Of a stretch of 64,000 nucleotides of DNA, positions 17,764 through 26,450 are shown piece after piece. Under the pieces are notes generated by a model. It saw only the letters and a program-made list of their open reading frames with translations. It was not told the DNA's origin and did not search any database. The stretch's first letter is position 1. Every line of letters starts with the position of its first letter. A program made the translations under genes and the position numbers. The DNA comes from Woeseiaceae bacterium (GTDB lineage: Bacteria > Pseudomonadota > Gammaproteobacteria > Steroidobacterales > Woeseiaceae), in the NCBI GenBank assembly GCA_028277185.1, contig JANQGQ010000029.1:29012-93011 (forward strand). Reading direction: 5' to 3'.

Positions 17764-20094
17764 ATGAAGGCCGTTCGAATCGTTGCGGCGACGCTGGCGG
17801 CCATCGCGCTCGTCGTCGTGATCGGCGTCGTCGTCACGGCCCACTATCGCGATCAGATCGCCCGGCAGTTCGCCGAGGGGCTGCTGGCGCCTTACGCGAT
17901 CTCGGTTGAGGAGGTTTCGGTAAACTCGATAGGCACGGATTGCATCGATCTCGACGCCGTGCTCGTACTGCGCGACGCCGGCGGGCGTATCCTGATCGAA
18001 GGTCTGAGTATGCCGGTTGCCGCAAGCGGCCTCGCCGGAGCGGAAATCGCCGTCCGCCGCGTCGGGATTCGCGTCCCCGAGCGCGACCCCGGGAGTGCCG
18101 CGCCCGTCGACGTCGTCGGCATCCTGGATCGCATCATTCCGCTGCCCGGGCTTCTGCCTGGCACGCGCTTGAGCGTCGCCGGTCTCAGCGTTAACGACTA
18201 CCCCGAGCTTACGGAACTCATGTGGCAGTCGGACGGGATGCAACAGACGCTGACGGCCCGGATCGGGACGTACAGGCTGGAGGCGGCGCTGACGCTGGCC
18301 GACGAGGGACGATCGACGGGCCGGCTGAACATAGCGGCGGACGATGCGCCGGACCTCGCGGAGGCGGCGCTCACGCTCCATCGTGCACCGGGTGGCTACA
18401 CCGTCGGGGGACCGTTCAGGCTCACCGCCGCGCCACTCTTACCCGTCCTCGTCGGGACCGGACTTATCCCGACGGCGTTCACGGCGCTCGATGCGTCTGT
18501 CGGGGGCGAAGTATCGGTCCTCGTCGCGCCGGAAGCGGATCGATCGATCGAGGTCGTTGCGACGCTGCTCATCGAAGAGACAGCTTCGCTGGGCTATCTG
18601 AGCGCCGACGGCACGCCTGCAGCGGTCAGGGTGCTTGCCGCCGCGGCGACGCAGCTGGCGTTCGCCTGGCCTGCTCTGGATTGGCAGACCACGACCCCCG
18701 AGGTCCGGCTCGAGGTCGATTACGGTTCGATTCGGGATCTGGCCCTCCGTCTCCACGACGTGGTCTGTCGGCGCGGCACGCGCTGCGCGCTGCGGGCCGA
18801 TGTCGAGCCGACGACGCTCGGTCCGGGTATCGGCATAGCGGGCCAGGCCGGAGACATCGAGGTGGCGATAGGAGCTGACGGCTGGCAGGCAGACGTCCGC
18901 GACGTGTCGCTCGAGGTCGACGGCATCGCGGGCCCGGCGGATCTGGAGGCCGCCCTGTCGATCCGCCCCGGAGCCGTGACCCTCGACGGCGCCGGGACGA
19001 TGCGGGGGGAATTCTCGATTGCCGCCGCCGACGTGCGTCTGTTGGGCTACGGTATCGCGGTGCCGGCCGCTGCCGGCACGTTTGCTCGCGATGCCGGCGA
19101 TCTGTCGCTGACACTGAGTCTCGGCGAGGCTGGCGATGCGGTCGCGGCAGGCGTCGTCCTCGGGCACGACCTGCGGACCGGGGACACGCGGCTGACGCTC
19201 GACGACGCCCGGCTGGACTTCTCCGTCCGCGCCCTGTCGGAGTTCGTCGAGGGCTGGCCGAACGATTGGGACGTCGTCGCGGGCACCTGGACCGGCAGCG
19301 CCGACCTTCGGCAGCTCGGAGACGGCAGCACCGAAGTCACTGCTGTCCAGTCGCTCGACGCAATTGCGGGGCGCTATCGCGACGTAGCCTTCGCCGGCCT
19401 GAACACGACGCTGTCGGTAGCGGACGGCGGGTGGCCGCTGGCGGAGCCGCAGGCAATCGAGCTGTCGCTGGAGCTCATAGACTTAGGTTTTCCGATCCGC
19501 GACGTGGAAGCGGAGCTGTCGGTCGATCCCGTTCAGCGCCGCGTCGCCGTCCGGAGCGCCGGCATGGACGCGCTCGGCGGCCGCGTCACGGTCGACCCGT
19601 TCGTGTTCGATCCGATGCTCGAGGCATTCAGCGTTACGCTGCGGCCGGAATCCGTTCAGCTGCCGTTAATCGCCGACCTCGCAAACTTGACCGCCCTCGA
19701 TGTGAAGGGCAGCGTCAGCGGCGTGCTGCCGATTGCGTTCGGCGCCGACGGTGTGAGCATCGACGGCGGTCGCCTGAGCGGCGACCCGCCCGGCGGGACG
19801 ATTCGCTACGCCGCCAGCGGATGCACGGACGAGGTGATGCGTGCACGGTCCGGACTGGAGTTTGCACGCTGCGTGATGACGCACTATGAGTTTGACAGCC
19901 TCGATTCGGACGTAAACTACAGCGAAGACGGCGACCTGGTGATTGGGATGAGACTGACTGGCGTGAATCCGGAGTACGATCCCCAGCAGCCGGTGAACCT
20001 CAATCCGACGCTGACGACGAACGTCGTCGACCTCATCAGAAGTCTGCAGGCGGCGCGCTCGATCGAGGAAGTGTTCGACAGGCAGGTGCAGTAG
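17764..20094 (+). CDS. ydbH: AsmA-like intermembrane phospholipid transport protein YdbH
   Basis: A 776-residue protein with one N-terminal membrane helix (AATLAAIALVVVIGVVVTAHY) followed by a long beta-rich periplasmic part and a C-terminal YdbH-type domain near residues 640-770. YdbH is one of the AsmA-like proteins that form a hydrophobic bridge for phospholipid movement to the outer membrane. The following ynbE and ydbL homologues make the assignment much stronger than sequence alone. The ATG at 17764 is preferred over the TTG 24 bases upstream because it directly gives the membrane anchor. Confidence 0.88.
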   Translation: MKAVRIVAATLAAIALVVVIGVVVTAHYRDQIARQFAEGLLAPYAISVEEVSVNSIGTDCIDLDAVLVLRDAGGRILIEGLSMPVAASGLAGAEIAVRRVGIRVPERDPGSAAPVDVVGILDRIIPLPGLLPGTRLSVAGLSVNDYPELTELMWQSDGMQQTLTARIGTYRLEAALTLADEGRSTGRLNIAADDAPDLAEAALTLHRAPGGYTVGGPFRLTAAPLLPVLVGTGLIPTAFTALDASVGGEVSVLVAPEADRSIEVVATLLIEETASLGYLSADGTPAAVRVLAAAATQLAFAWPALDWQTTTPEVRLEVDYGSIRDLALRLHDVVCRRGTRCALRADVEPTTLGPGIGIAGQAGDIEVAIGADGWQADVRDVSLEVDGIAGPADLEAALSIRPGAVTLDGAGTMRGEFSIAAADVRLLGYGIAVPAAAGTFARDAGDLSLTLSLGEAGDAVAAGVVLGHDLRTGDTRLTLDDARLDFSVRALSEFVEGWPNDWDVVAGTWTGSADLRQLGDGSTEVTAVQSLDAIAGRYRDVAFAGLNTTLSVADGGWPLAEPQAIELSLELIDLGFPIRDVEAELSVDPVQRRVAVRSAGMDALGGRVTVDPFVFDPMLEAFSVTLRPESVQLPLIADLANLTALDVKGSVSGVLPIAFGADGVSIDGGRLSGDPPGGTIRYAASGCTDEVMRARSGLEFARCVMTHYEFDSLDSDVNYSEDGDLVIGMRLTGVNPEYDPQQPVNLNPTLTTNVVDLIRSLQAARSIEEVFDRQVQ

Positions 20095-20187
20095 CGGGTG
20101 CCCGCTCCCGTTCTGGGCAGCTCCGGGTGCATGCGTTAAGCTCTACCTGGCGAGGTGAGTAGGTGCTGACAAAATGAGCAGGACGAC

Positions 20188-20388
20188 ATGAACGGAAAGA
20201 ATCTCCCGGCGGCGTGCCTGGCCGCCTTTGTTCTGAGCGCTGCCGCCGGCTGTACGCCTACGGTAAGGGTCGAGGCACCCAAAGAGCCGATCGAAATCAA
20301 TCTCAACGTCAAGATCGAGCACGAGATCCGCGTCCAGGTGGACAAGGAGCTCGAAGGTTTGTTCGAAGAAGACAGCGAGCTGTTTTGA
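20188..20388 (+). CDS. ynbE: YnbE-like outer-membrane lipoprotein
   Basis: A 66-residue lipoprotein with a signal peptide ending in AAGC (Cys about 23) and a beta-strand segment PIEINLNVKIEHEIRV typical of YnbE. In E. coli YnbE strands stack and cap YdbH at the outer membrane to complete the intermembrane bridge. AGGA precedes the ATG. It lies between ydbH and ydbL in the canonical order. Confidence 0.9.
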   Translation: MNGKNLPAACLAAFVLSAAAGCTPTVRVEAPKEPIEINLNVKIEHEIRVQVDKELEGLFEEDSELF

Positions 20389-20412
20389 GCCATGTATTTT
20401 GAAGGTGCCGTC

Positions 20413-20736
20413 ATGAAACGACTCATCATCGCCGCATTCCTGACTCTGGCTCTGCAGAGTGCATGGGCCATCGATATCGACAGCGCGAAGAATCAGGGCC
20501 TGGTCGGCGAAGCCAACACGGGCTACCTTGCCGCGGTCCGGCAACCGGCAAGCGCCGAGGTCAAGGCGCTGATCACCGACGTCAACGCAAAGCGCCGGGC
20601 GCAGTTCGAGCGCACCGCAAAAAGCACGGGCGCAACGCTCGAACAGGTGCGGGTGCGCTTCTACCAGCTGGCGGTGCAGAAGACCCGCCGCGGCCACTAC
20701 TACCAGGATGAAAGCGGCAACTGGCGGCGCAAGTAG
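20413..20736 (+). CDS. ydbL: YdbL family periplasmic protein (DUF1318)
   Basis: A 107-residue exported protein with a cleavable signal peptide (MKRLIIAAFLTLALQSAWA). The mature part begins DIDSAKNQGLVGEANTGYLA and has VNAKRRAQFERTA, both typical of YdbL, which prevents wrong YnbE assembly. ATG 20413 is chosen over 20392 because it starts the signal peptide and AAGGTG precedes it. Last gene of the ydbH-ynbE-ydbL unit and convergent with the lytic transglycosylase. Confidence 0.9.
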   Translation: MKRLIIAAFLTLALQSAWAIDIDSAKNQGLVGEANTGYLAAVRQPASAEVKALITDVNAKRRAQFERTAKSTGATLEQVRVRFYQLAVQKTRRGHYYQDESGNWRRK

Positions 20737-20739
20737 CCG

Positions 20740-21519
20740 TCAGTCGAGGCGAAAACCCGCGCGGCGCAGCATCGCCGCGTGCCGGTCGAACTCGTCGCGG
20801 CCGGCGTAGCTCATTACCACTTCGAATTCGCCGGTACCGCGGCGAAACCAGTCGAGTTCCAGGTCGGGGGCGGCGGCCTCGAGACGTTCTATGAACGCCG
20901 CGGCGCGATACGGCTCGCCGAAGGTCAGCAGGGTAGACTGCCCGAGGTCCGAGTAGAGCTGGCCGTGGTCGGCAATTGCGACTCCGCCGTCGCCCATGAC
21001 GTAGTCGAGGTGGCGGTAGATGTAGCCCGAGTACCAGGTGGCCCCATTCGGAATCGTCGCGGCCCCGACGGGTATTCGGCCAGGCCCGTAATTGTAGGCG
21101 GCCAGCGCGAGGTGCAGGTTGCCCTCGTAGCGTCTAAGGAGTTCCTTCAGGTAGCGGGTCCCCGCTTCGATGTTCGTACACGGGTCGTAGAGCTGACTCA
21201 GGCGCTGGATGCCGAGATGGCGTGCGGTGACCGGCCAGCGTATCTGCATGACGCCATGCGCGTTGGCCTTCGAACGGGCCGCCGGATCGAAATCGCTCTC
21301 GCCTCTTGCGACGGCCAGAAGCAAGGTCATCGGGAGCTTGTGTTCGGCGGCGGCGGCGGCGAAGCAGGAGGAATGCGGAAAGACATAGGCGGGCTCGGCG
21401 TTCGCGCCCCGGTCGATGTAAGCCGCCCACGCGGCTTCGAGATCGTGCGGGACGTCTCTCGCCGCCAGCGGCTGGACTGTCAGGAGGAACGCGACTGCGA
21501 CGGCGACACGCTGAAGCAT
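20740..21519 (-). CDS. SLT-family lytic transglycosylase
   Basis: A 259-residue exported lytic transglycosylase, cutting the MurNAc-GlcNAc bond in peptidoglycan. After a signal peptide (ends near LAARD) the SLT domain spans about 45-185: catalytic Glu in ARGESDFDP, then GVMQIRW and AAYNYGPGR. A C-terminal part of about 70 residues is unlike plain SLT enzymes. Its ATG overlaps the stop of the upstream gene (TGATG), so it is the last gene of a coupled seven-gene envelope operon and probably clears peptidoglycan for that complex. Confidence 0.9.
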   Translation of the reverse strand: MLQRVAVAVAFLLTVQPLAARDVPHDLEAAWAAYIDRGANAEPAYVFPHSSCFAAAAAEHKLPMTLLLAVARGESDFDPAARSKANAHGVMQIRWPVTARHLGIQRLSQLYDPCTNIEAGTRYLKELLRRYEGNLHLALAAYNYGPGRIPVGAATIPNGATWYSGYIYRHLDYVMGDGGVAIADHGQLYSDLGQSTLLTFGEPYRAAAFIERLEAAAPDLELDWFRRGTGEFEVVMSYAGRDEFDRHAAMLRRAGFRLD

Positions 21520-22055
21520 CAGGGATTACCCGGCAGATCCAGGCCGGTCGCGGCGGAGATGGTCGACAGATACTGCTCGAGCGAGGCCTCGTCCGCGTAG
21601 GCGAAAGCGACTTCGTAGACGCCCGGTTTGACCTTGACGACCCGGTAGTCCAGACCGGTGACACGCTGCAGCTCGGTGACGAAACCGTTGGCGGCGATCT
21701 CGCTGCGAAACGGGCTCCAGAACGCGTACCACAGATCCGGCGGATCGGCTGCCGGCCGCGTGTCGGCCACGGCTTCCCCGAGGGGCGGGTCGATGGCAGG
21801 CTCCGGCGCTTCCGTCGGCGCGGGCGGTATGTCGGTTGCCGCCGGAGCCGGGGCAATCGAAGCGTCGGCGGGCGGAAGCGTTTCGCCGGCCGGGCTATTC
21901 GCAACTTTGGGCTGGGGCGACGGCAACGCGACGACCGCAATCGGCTCTGCGTTGTCGGCGAAGCGTTGACTCGTGAATTGCGGGACGCCGACGAACCAGG
22001 TCAGAAGGGCGACGGCGATGGCGGCGCCGCAGACGATGCCGAGGATTCTCATCAT
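21519..22055 (-). CDS. Pro/Ala-rich membrane-anchored protein of unknown function
   Basis: A 178-residue protein: one N-terminal membrane helix (ILGIVCGAAIAVALLTWFVGV), a Pro/Ala/Glu-rich periplasmic linker from about 40 to 105, and a folded C-terminal part of about 70 residues (DLWYAFWSPFRSEIAANGF onward) that looks like a small SPOR-like or alpha/beta unit, though I cannot assign it. The ATG at 22055 overlaps the stop of the gene before (ATGA) and its stop overlaps the transglycosylase start. The architecture suits a periplasm-spanning accessory protein. Confidence 0.75.
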   Translation of the reverse strand: MMRILGIVCGAAIAVALLTWFVGVPQFTSQRFADNAEPIAVVALPSPQPKVANSPAGETLPPADASIAPAPAATDIPPAPTEAPEPAIDPPLGEAVADTRPAADPPDLWYAFWSPFRSEIAANGFVTELQRVTGLDYRVVKVKPGVYEVAFAYADEASLEQYLSTISAATGLDLPGNP

Positions 22056-23545
22056 GTGCTGCTCCGGGTTGCGGCGTTTGCCGTGATCGCGCGCCACGCG
22101 ACGCGGTCGCCCAGACCGAGCATTACGTGGGACAGATCCTCGAGCCAGCGCTGCAGCGCGTATGCCTCCGGTCCGGGCCGGTCCTCGCAAATCGACGGCA
22201 GCCGTTCGATCAATGCGCCAATGCGCCGCGCGTCGCGTGCATTGTCGACCGCTATGGCGTAGTAGGTATCGTCGGTCGGCACGATGCGCCAACGCTTTTC
22301 GACGCGCGGCGAGCGCAACGGCGGCAGTGCATTCGGCACGATATAGAGCGTGGAGCGCCCCTCCGTCAGGACGCGTGCTGAACCGCGCCGCTCGCAGCGT
22401 GCGTCGGCCAGCCGGGTCAGGCCGCTCCCGGGCGTGTGCGCCAGCGCAAAGACGATCACGTCGCGGCGCGCTTTGGCCCGGAGTACCGCGCAGGGCGGGC
22501 CGAATCGGCAGTGATCGCGATGTCCGGCCCGATACAGGGCAAGCGGTTCGAGCAAACCGAATCCCGACGCGCCCGGCATCTCGACACCCGCGATGTGTTG
22601 GGCGACGGCCGCGTCAGCCCGTGGCGCGGGGTAGGGTTCTGCGTAGACGTCCGGCGACCCGTTGCCGGCGATTGCTGCGCCGCCGTCGACGCCCATGTCG
22701 ACGTAGACGCTGGCGCTGATGCTGTCGAGCTCCGCGTCCGGCGTTAGCGGCGTGATCGTCAGCCAGTACTGGTGCAGCGATCCCGCTATCGCATGGGCCT
22801 TGCCGTCGATCGCGGCGTTTGCCGCTGCCTGGTCCCGGGTGAGCACGACGGAGTTCCTGGCGTCCAGGTTGCGCATCGCCAGGTCGACGGTCGACGCAAG
22901 CGGTGCGTCGCCCGGCGCCTCGCGCGACAGCGACACGATGTAGTCACCGGCAAGCGAGCGGCTGATCCCGCAATGCAGGCGTTGTGACAGGTGTTCCGCA
23001 ATCAGATCGCTCTGATCGGGTCGATACGGTACTTCGCGGCTGCCGAGAAAGGCCGGGTCTCGTGCGCTGCGGGCGAAAGCCTGGCGCTGCCGTGCAGAAA
23101 GCTGTCCTGTCCAGCTCGTCTGAACGGCCGGAACGAAGGCCTGTTCCCGGGTGTCGAGTATGCGCACGCCGACGCGTGTGCGCCGATCGACACGCGCGGC
23201 GATGTCGATACCGACGAGATAGGCGGGCTTGCCGAATCCGCAGTCCGCCTCGGGCGCCCGGTTTTCCTGCCAGGCGATCCTGAGGCCCGGCGTCTTCACG
23301 GCGGCGTCGAGGAGCCGGTTGCGAAGATCGAGCGCCAGCTCGTTGCTGACCGCGGACGGGGCGTTGTCGTCGAGCACGACGAACATCAGCGTCTCGCCCT
23401 TGAAACGGGGATGGGTAGCGAGTTGGTCCGTCACGGCGGGTATGAGCGTGTCGTCGAACCACGCGTCCAGCGCCCTGTCGCGTGCGCCCGCATCGGCGGC
23501 GGCCAGCAGCAGCAGGGGAATGAGCGTTGCCGCGGCGATTTTCAT
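22052..23545 (-). CDS. Exported protein of unknown function in the ExbB/ExbD-like operon
   Basis: A 497-residue protein with a signal peptide (MKIAAATLIPLLLLAAADAGA) and no further membrane segment, so it is probably periplasmic. The N-terminal half (residues 30-210) has alternating beta strands and helices with FVVLDDNAP and VGIDIAARVDRRT. The C-terminal third holds six Cys residues. I do not recognise a family. Both ends overlap neighbouring genes by 4 bases, so it is an integral part of the operon. Confidence 0.75.
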   Translation of the reverse strand: MKIAAATLIPLLLLAAADAGARDRALDAWFDDTLIPAVTDQLATHPRFKGETLMFVVLDDNAPSAVSNELALDLRNRLLDAAVKTPGLRIAWQENRAPEADCGFGKPAYLVGIDIAARVDRRTRVGVRILDTREQAFVPAVQTSWTGQLSARQRQAFARSARDPAFLGSREVPYRPDQSDLIAEHLSQRLHCGISRSLAGDYIVSLSREAPGDAPLASTVDLAMRNLDARNSVVLTRDQAAANAAIDGKAHAIAGSLHQYWLTITPLTPDAELDSISASVYVDMGVDGGAAIAGNGSPDVYAEPYPAPRADAAVAQHIAGVEMPGASGFGLLEPLALYRAGHRDHCRFGPPCAVLRAKARRDVIVFALAHTPGSGLTRLADARCERRGSARVLTEGRSTLYIVPNALPPLRSPRVEKRWRIVPTDDTYYAIAVDNARDARRIGALIERLPSICEDRPGPEAYALQRWLEDLSHVMLGLGDRVAWRAITANAATRSST

Positions 23546-24219
23546 GACGGTTGTCGGTCGAGACTGCCGTCGCGGCGGATGATCAGAGCCCCGTCTTCGT
23601 GTTCGCGCATCAGCCGTTCGAGTTCCCGTGTCAGCCGGGGCGGCAGGGTCACGGCCCACGCCGTTTCCGGAGCCGCGCGGCCGGTACGCCGGAGTGCATC
23701 GCGGACCGCCTTCGGCACCGTGGTCTGATCCATCTCGTGATAGCGCCTGGGCGTCGGCGCTGCCCAGAAGCTCAGCCGGCTGTCCTGGACTGACATGCGG
23801 CGCGCGCCCGACTCGTCGAGCGCGAAGAAACCGACGTCGCCCTGAGCGACGAGTCTCGACAGCGCGAGGTCGGATTCGAAGCGAAGAGTGAAACCGCGCT
23901 CCGGAGGCGCGGTCACGGGCGGCGGGCTGGCGGGGGCAGCGGCGGCCGGTGACGGTGCCGGCGGTGTCGGGGCGGCGCGCGGCGCTTGCGGCCGCGGCCG
24001 GGTCAGCACGACCGGTGGCTCTTCCGCTACGACGCGCGGTGCCGGTTTTGCGGGCGCCGGATCGGGCACCTGGGGCAGGCTTTGCACCAGCGCGAACACG
24101 GCCATCAGGCAAAGCGCGAGAATAGCCATGAAGCGCATGATGTCCGTCTGCAGATCGGCTGCGCCGCCCGATTCGGCGTCGACGCCGCGCAATAGCGGGT
24201 AAGCGAACGGAGCCCGCAT
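23542..24219 (-). CDS. ExbD/TolR-like membrane protein with Pro/Ala linker
   Basis: A 225-residue protein whose N-terminus (residues 20-45) reads LQTDIMRFMAILALCLMAVFALVQ: an Asp just before a single membrane helix, as in ExbD/TolR/MotB-type proton-channel partners. A Pro/Ala-rich linker (about 47-100) leads to a periplasmic domain. It overlaps the ExbB-like gene upstream (TGATG) and the next gene downstream (ATGA). Probably the ion-channel partner of that ExbB-like protein. The periplasmic domain does not look like a standard ExbD domain. Confidence 0.7.
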   Translation of the reverse strand: MRAPFAYPLLRGVDAESGGAADLQTDIMRFMAILALCLMAVFALVQSLPQVPDPAPAKPAPRVVAEEPPVVLTRPRPQAPRAAPTPPAPSPAAAAPASPPPVTAPPERGFTLRFESDLALSRLVAQGDVGFFALDESGARRMSVQDSRLSFWAAPTPRRYHEMDQTTVPKAVRDALRRTGRAAPETAWAVTLPPRLTRELERLMREHEDGALIIRRDGSLDRQPS

Positions 24220-24869
24220 CAGTGCCCGGCCTCTTCGCTGCGTGGAGGCTCTCCCTGGCGCCCGAGGTGTTGCTCGATGCGTTCGAGGCTTCGGCGCATC
24301 TCGGACGTATCCGCTCGCGCTGCCTCGTCGTAGCGCCGGGTGAGTTCGGCCCCAACGCTCATCGTCTTGTAGACGCGCATCAGATAGCCGCCGATGCCGC
24401 CCACGATCGTCGTCGACAGCGCGAGGAGAATGCCGCCGTCGATCATCCGCTCCAGCATCGCGAAGGCGCCCGAGGAGAGCGCGACGTCCCTGTCGCCGAG
24501 CGCGTAGATCAACGCGCTGCGCATTCCTATGGCGGTCCAGATCACCCCGGTACCGAAAAACAGCGTCGTCCAGGTATCGGCGAGCTGGTCGAGCTGTACG
24601 ATCCGGCTGACGGGAGCGTTTTCGGCAAGCCGGGTTTTGAGCGTAGCCAGGGTCAGTGCGTAGGCGGCGAGGAGCACCACGAAAACCGGAATGGACCAGC
24701 CGAGGTTGTGAGTCAGCCAGGCGGCCCACGACACGGGCGCGGTAACCCGGTCGCCCGGGAGCGTCAGCACGCCCTGTTCTGCAAGCACGAGCAGCACCGC
24801 GACGCCGGCGGTCAGCGTGAGCAATGCTCCGGTGACGAGACCTTTGAGGAAACGCAGGCCGTGTTCCAT
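24219..24869 (-). CDS. MotA/TolQ/ExbB-like proton channel protein
   Basis: A 216-residue inner-membrane protein with four hydrophobic segments. The segment DTWTTLFFGTGVIWTAIGM (about 97-115) and the later ILLALSTTIVGGIGGYLMRVYK (about 145-166) match the two conserved ion-channel helices of the TolQ/ExbB family in pattern, including the Thr/Gly-rich face. A Glu/Arg-rich coil follows at the C-terminus. With the ExbD-like gene next to it, it should form a proton-driven motor or energiser unit. Function of the complex is unknown. Confidence 0.75.
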   Translation of the reverse strand: MEHGLRFLKGLVTGALLTLTAGVAVLLVLAEQGVLTLPGDRVTAPVSWAAWLTHNLGWSIPVFVVLLAAYALTLATLKTRLAENAPVSRIVQLDQLADTWTTLFFGTGVIWTAIGMRSALIYALGDRDVALSSGAFAMLERMIDGGILLALSTTIVGGIGGYLMRVYKTMSVGAELTRRYDEAARADTSEMRRSLERIEQHLGRQGEPPRSEEAGH

Positions 24870-24872
24870 CGC

Positions 24873-25436
24873 CTAGCGCTCCTGGCGGCTTGCCGAGCAG
24901 GCGTTGCAGGTCGCTTCAAGGACCAGCTCGACTTCCTGATAGAGACGGTCCGCTCGATAGTACCCATCGCTGTCCAGGCTCACCTTGAGCAGGCCGCGCT
25001 CCTTCGACGAGAGCTCGCGCTCCATGTCGAGCAGCACCTTGCGCTTGTTCGGGCAGGTATGCGAGCAGTTGTTGTAGTCGCTCCTGAGCGACATGAACTT
25101 CACGTTGAAGTAGCGGTTGTAGTAGTCCTCGGCCTGGCGTCGGCTGAGAAGCCCCTCGTCCGCGGACCAGACGAGAAACTCGCTGAAGACGCGTTTGTTT
25201 TCAGGTTTCGGATCGCCTTCCGCTATCGTCAAAAGGTCGTCGTAGTAGCGGTCGAACTGAGCATGGCATCCCCCGGACAAGGACTGCTTGACGCCCGCGA
25301 CGGCGCTGTCGAGGTTGCGTGTCTGCGGCGAGTCGCACAGCGGCTGAGAGGTTACGCAGGCAGACAGCAGCGAGGGAGCAAGCAGCGCCGCGAACGCGAG
25401 ACGGGTGGGTAATGGTTTGTCGGCAATGGGTTTCAC
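24873..25436 (-). CDS. Cysteine-rich lipoprotein of unknown function
   Basis: A 187-residue protein with a lipoprotein signal (lipobox LLSAC, Cys about 27). Further Cys pairs occur as CSHTC (about 123-127) and CNAC near the C-terminus, and a charged helical stretch (ERELSSKERGL) lies between. GTG at 25436 with AAGGAG six bases upstream. It is three bases from the ExbB-like gene, so it is probably a membrane-anchored subunit of the same complex. No family recognised. Confidence 0.75.
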   Translation of the reverse strand: MKPIADKPLPTRLAFAALLAPSLLSACVTSQPLCDSPQTRNLDSAVAGVKQSLSGGCHAQFDRYYDDLLTIAEGDPKPENKRVFSEFLVWSADEGLLSRRQAEDYYNRYFNVKFMSLRSDYNNCSHTCPNKRKVLLDMERELSSKERGLLKVSLDSDGYYRADRLYQEVELVLEATCNACSASRQER

Positions 25437-25460
25437 GACGGTCTCCTTGTTGGCGAAGAG

Positions 25461-26300
25461 CTACTGTTCGAGCGGGCTGCGATACGCCTGCTCGACGCTG
25501 CCGGGCGGCGGTCCCGCCACGAGCGCGCGGGATTCCTCGTCGCCGAAGAGAATGGATTTGACGCCGCCGACCACCTCCATCATTTCGGGCGTGATGATCC
25601 CGAACGACTGGTTGAGTTGTTCCATGAGCGTCGCGCGTGCGATCTCCTGACGGGTTCGCTGGATCAGGAGGCTGGTTTCCTCCATGTCGAGGTAGATGTC
25701 CGACGCCAATACCGCAAGCGACTGGTCGCCCTGGCTGCCGGACGTGGCGACCAGCTGATAATACTGTTTGAACCGCTCCGACAGCCGCATCCCCGAGCGG
25801 CCTCTGAGAGTCGGGGAGGCCGCGGTCGTCGCGCTCGCGGCTTGTTTGCCGACCAGGGTCTCCTGCAGCGACCACGACGTCATCTTCTTGCCGAGTTCGT
25901 TGCGAAGCGAGCGTTCGAGACTGATACGCGTGTTGTTGACGGTGTGTTCCATGTCCGGAAGCCGTTCCTCCATGATCGTCAGCATGTCGAGATAACTCGC
26001 GCCGATCTGGCGGGCGAGGCGCTGACAGCCGGGATCGTTTTCCGCGCCGTCGCACTTGCTTTGCTCATACAGTTCGCGCTGCTGATCCAGTCGCCCGATG
26101 ACTTCCTGGAGTCCGGTCTCCATGTCGCGCGCAACGTTGCCGGTCTGGCGCAGGTCTTCGACGACCGTGGTGGGGAAGAGGCGAATCGTCGGTGTATTTG
26201 CGTAGACAGACGCGGCGACGCTCATGAGCACTGCGGTAGCAAGAAGCGACGGCAGGAGGCGCGCGTTCGGTCGGCTGCGGGGTAAGGCTGTGGCTTGCAT
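25461..26300 (-). CDS. Exported helical protein of unknown function, first gene of envelope operon
   Basis: A 279-residue protein with a signal peptide (LLPSLLATAVLMSVAASVYA) and an otherwise mostly helical, charged sequence with coiled-coil tendency (for example DMETGLQEVIGRLDQQRELYEQ and MEHTVNNTRISLERSLRNE). It has two Cys residues (KCDG, PGCQ). ATG 26300 is preferred since GAGGA precedes it and it starts the signal peptide; a longer frame would run through the Fur-box region. First gene of the seven-gene operon and divergent from feoA. Confidence 0.75.
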   Translation of the reverse strand: MQATALPRSRPNARLLPSLLATAVLMSVAASVYANTPTIRLFPTTVVEDLRQTGNVARDMETGLQEVIGRLDQQRELYEQSKCDGAENDPGCQRLARQIGASYLDMLTIMEERLPDMEHTVNNTRISLERSLRNELGKKMTSWSLQETLVGKQAASATTAASPTLRGRSGMRLSERFKQYYQLVATSGSQGDQSLAVLASDIYLDMEETSLLIQRTRQEIARATLMEQLNQSFGIITPEMMEVVGGVKSILFGDEESRALVAGPPPGSVEQAYRSPLEQ

Positions 26301-26403
26301 TCGCGTGTCCTCGGCGTTGCGGATTTGCCGGTGTGGTTCCGATGTGGAGAACGCTACTGAAGTCGCCATGAATGCAAACTGAACGCCGCTTGCCCGCATA
26401 AAT

Positions 26404-26422
26404 GCGAATGATTATCATCTGC
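26404..26422. promoter_or_regulatory. Fur-box-like site between feoA and the envelope operon
   Basis: GCGAATGATTATCATCTGC matches 13 of 19 positions of the palindromic Fur box consensus, including the whole central AATGATTATCAT core. It lies 29 bases before the feoA ATG and about 100 bases before the divergent operon, so it could control both. Confidence 0.75.
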
Positions 26423-26450
26423 CGGTGTACGGCTGAATCCGGTACCGATC

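Noticed and set aside
15764..17767. 667-residue open frame on the plus strand
   Set aside because: It crosses hpt, the kinase and the cytochrome gene in other frames; long shadow frames are expected at this GC content.
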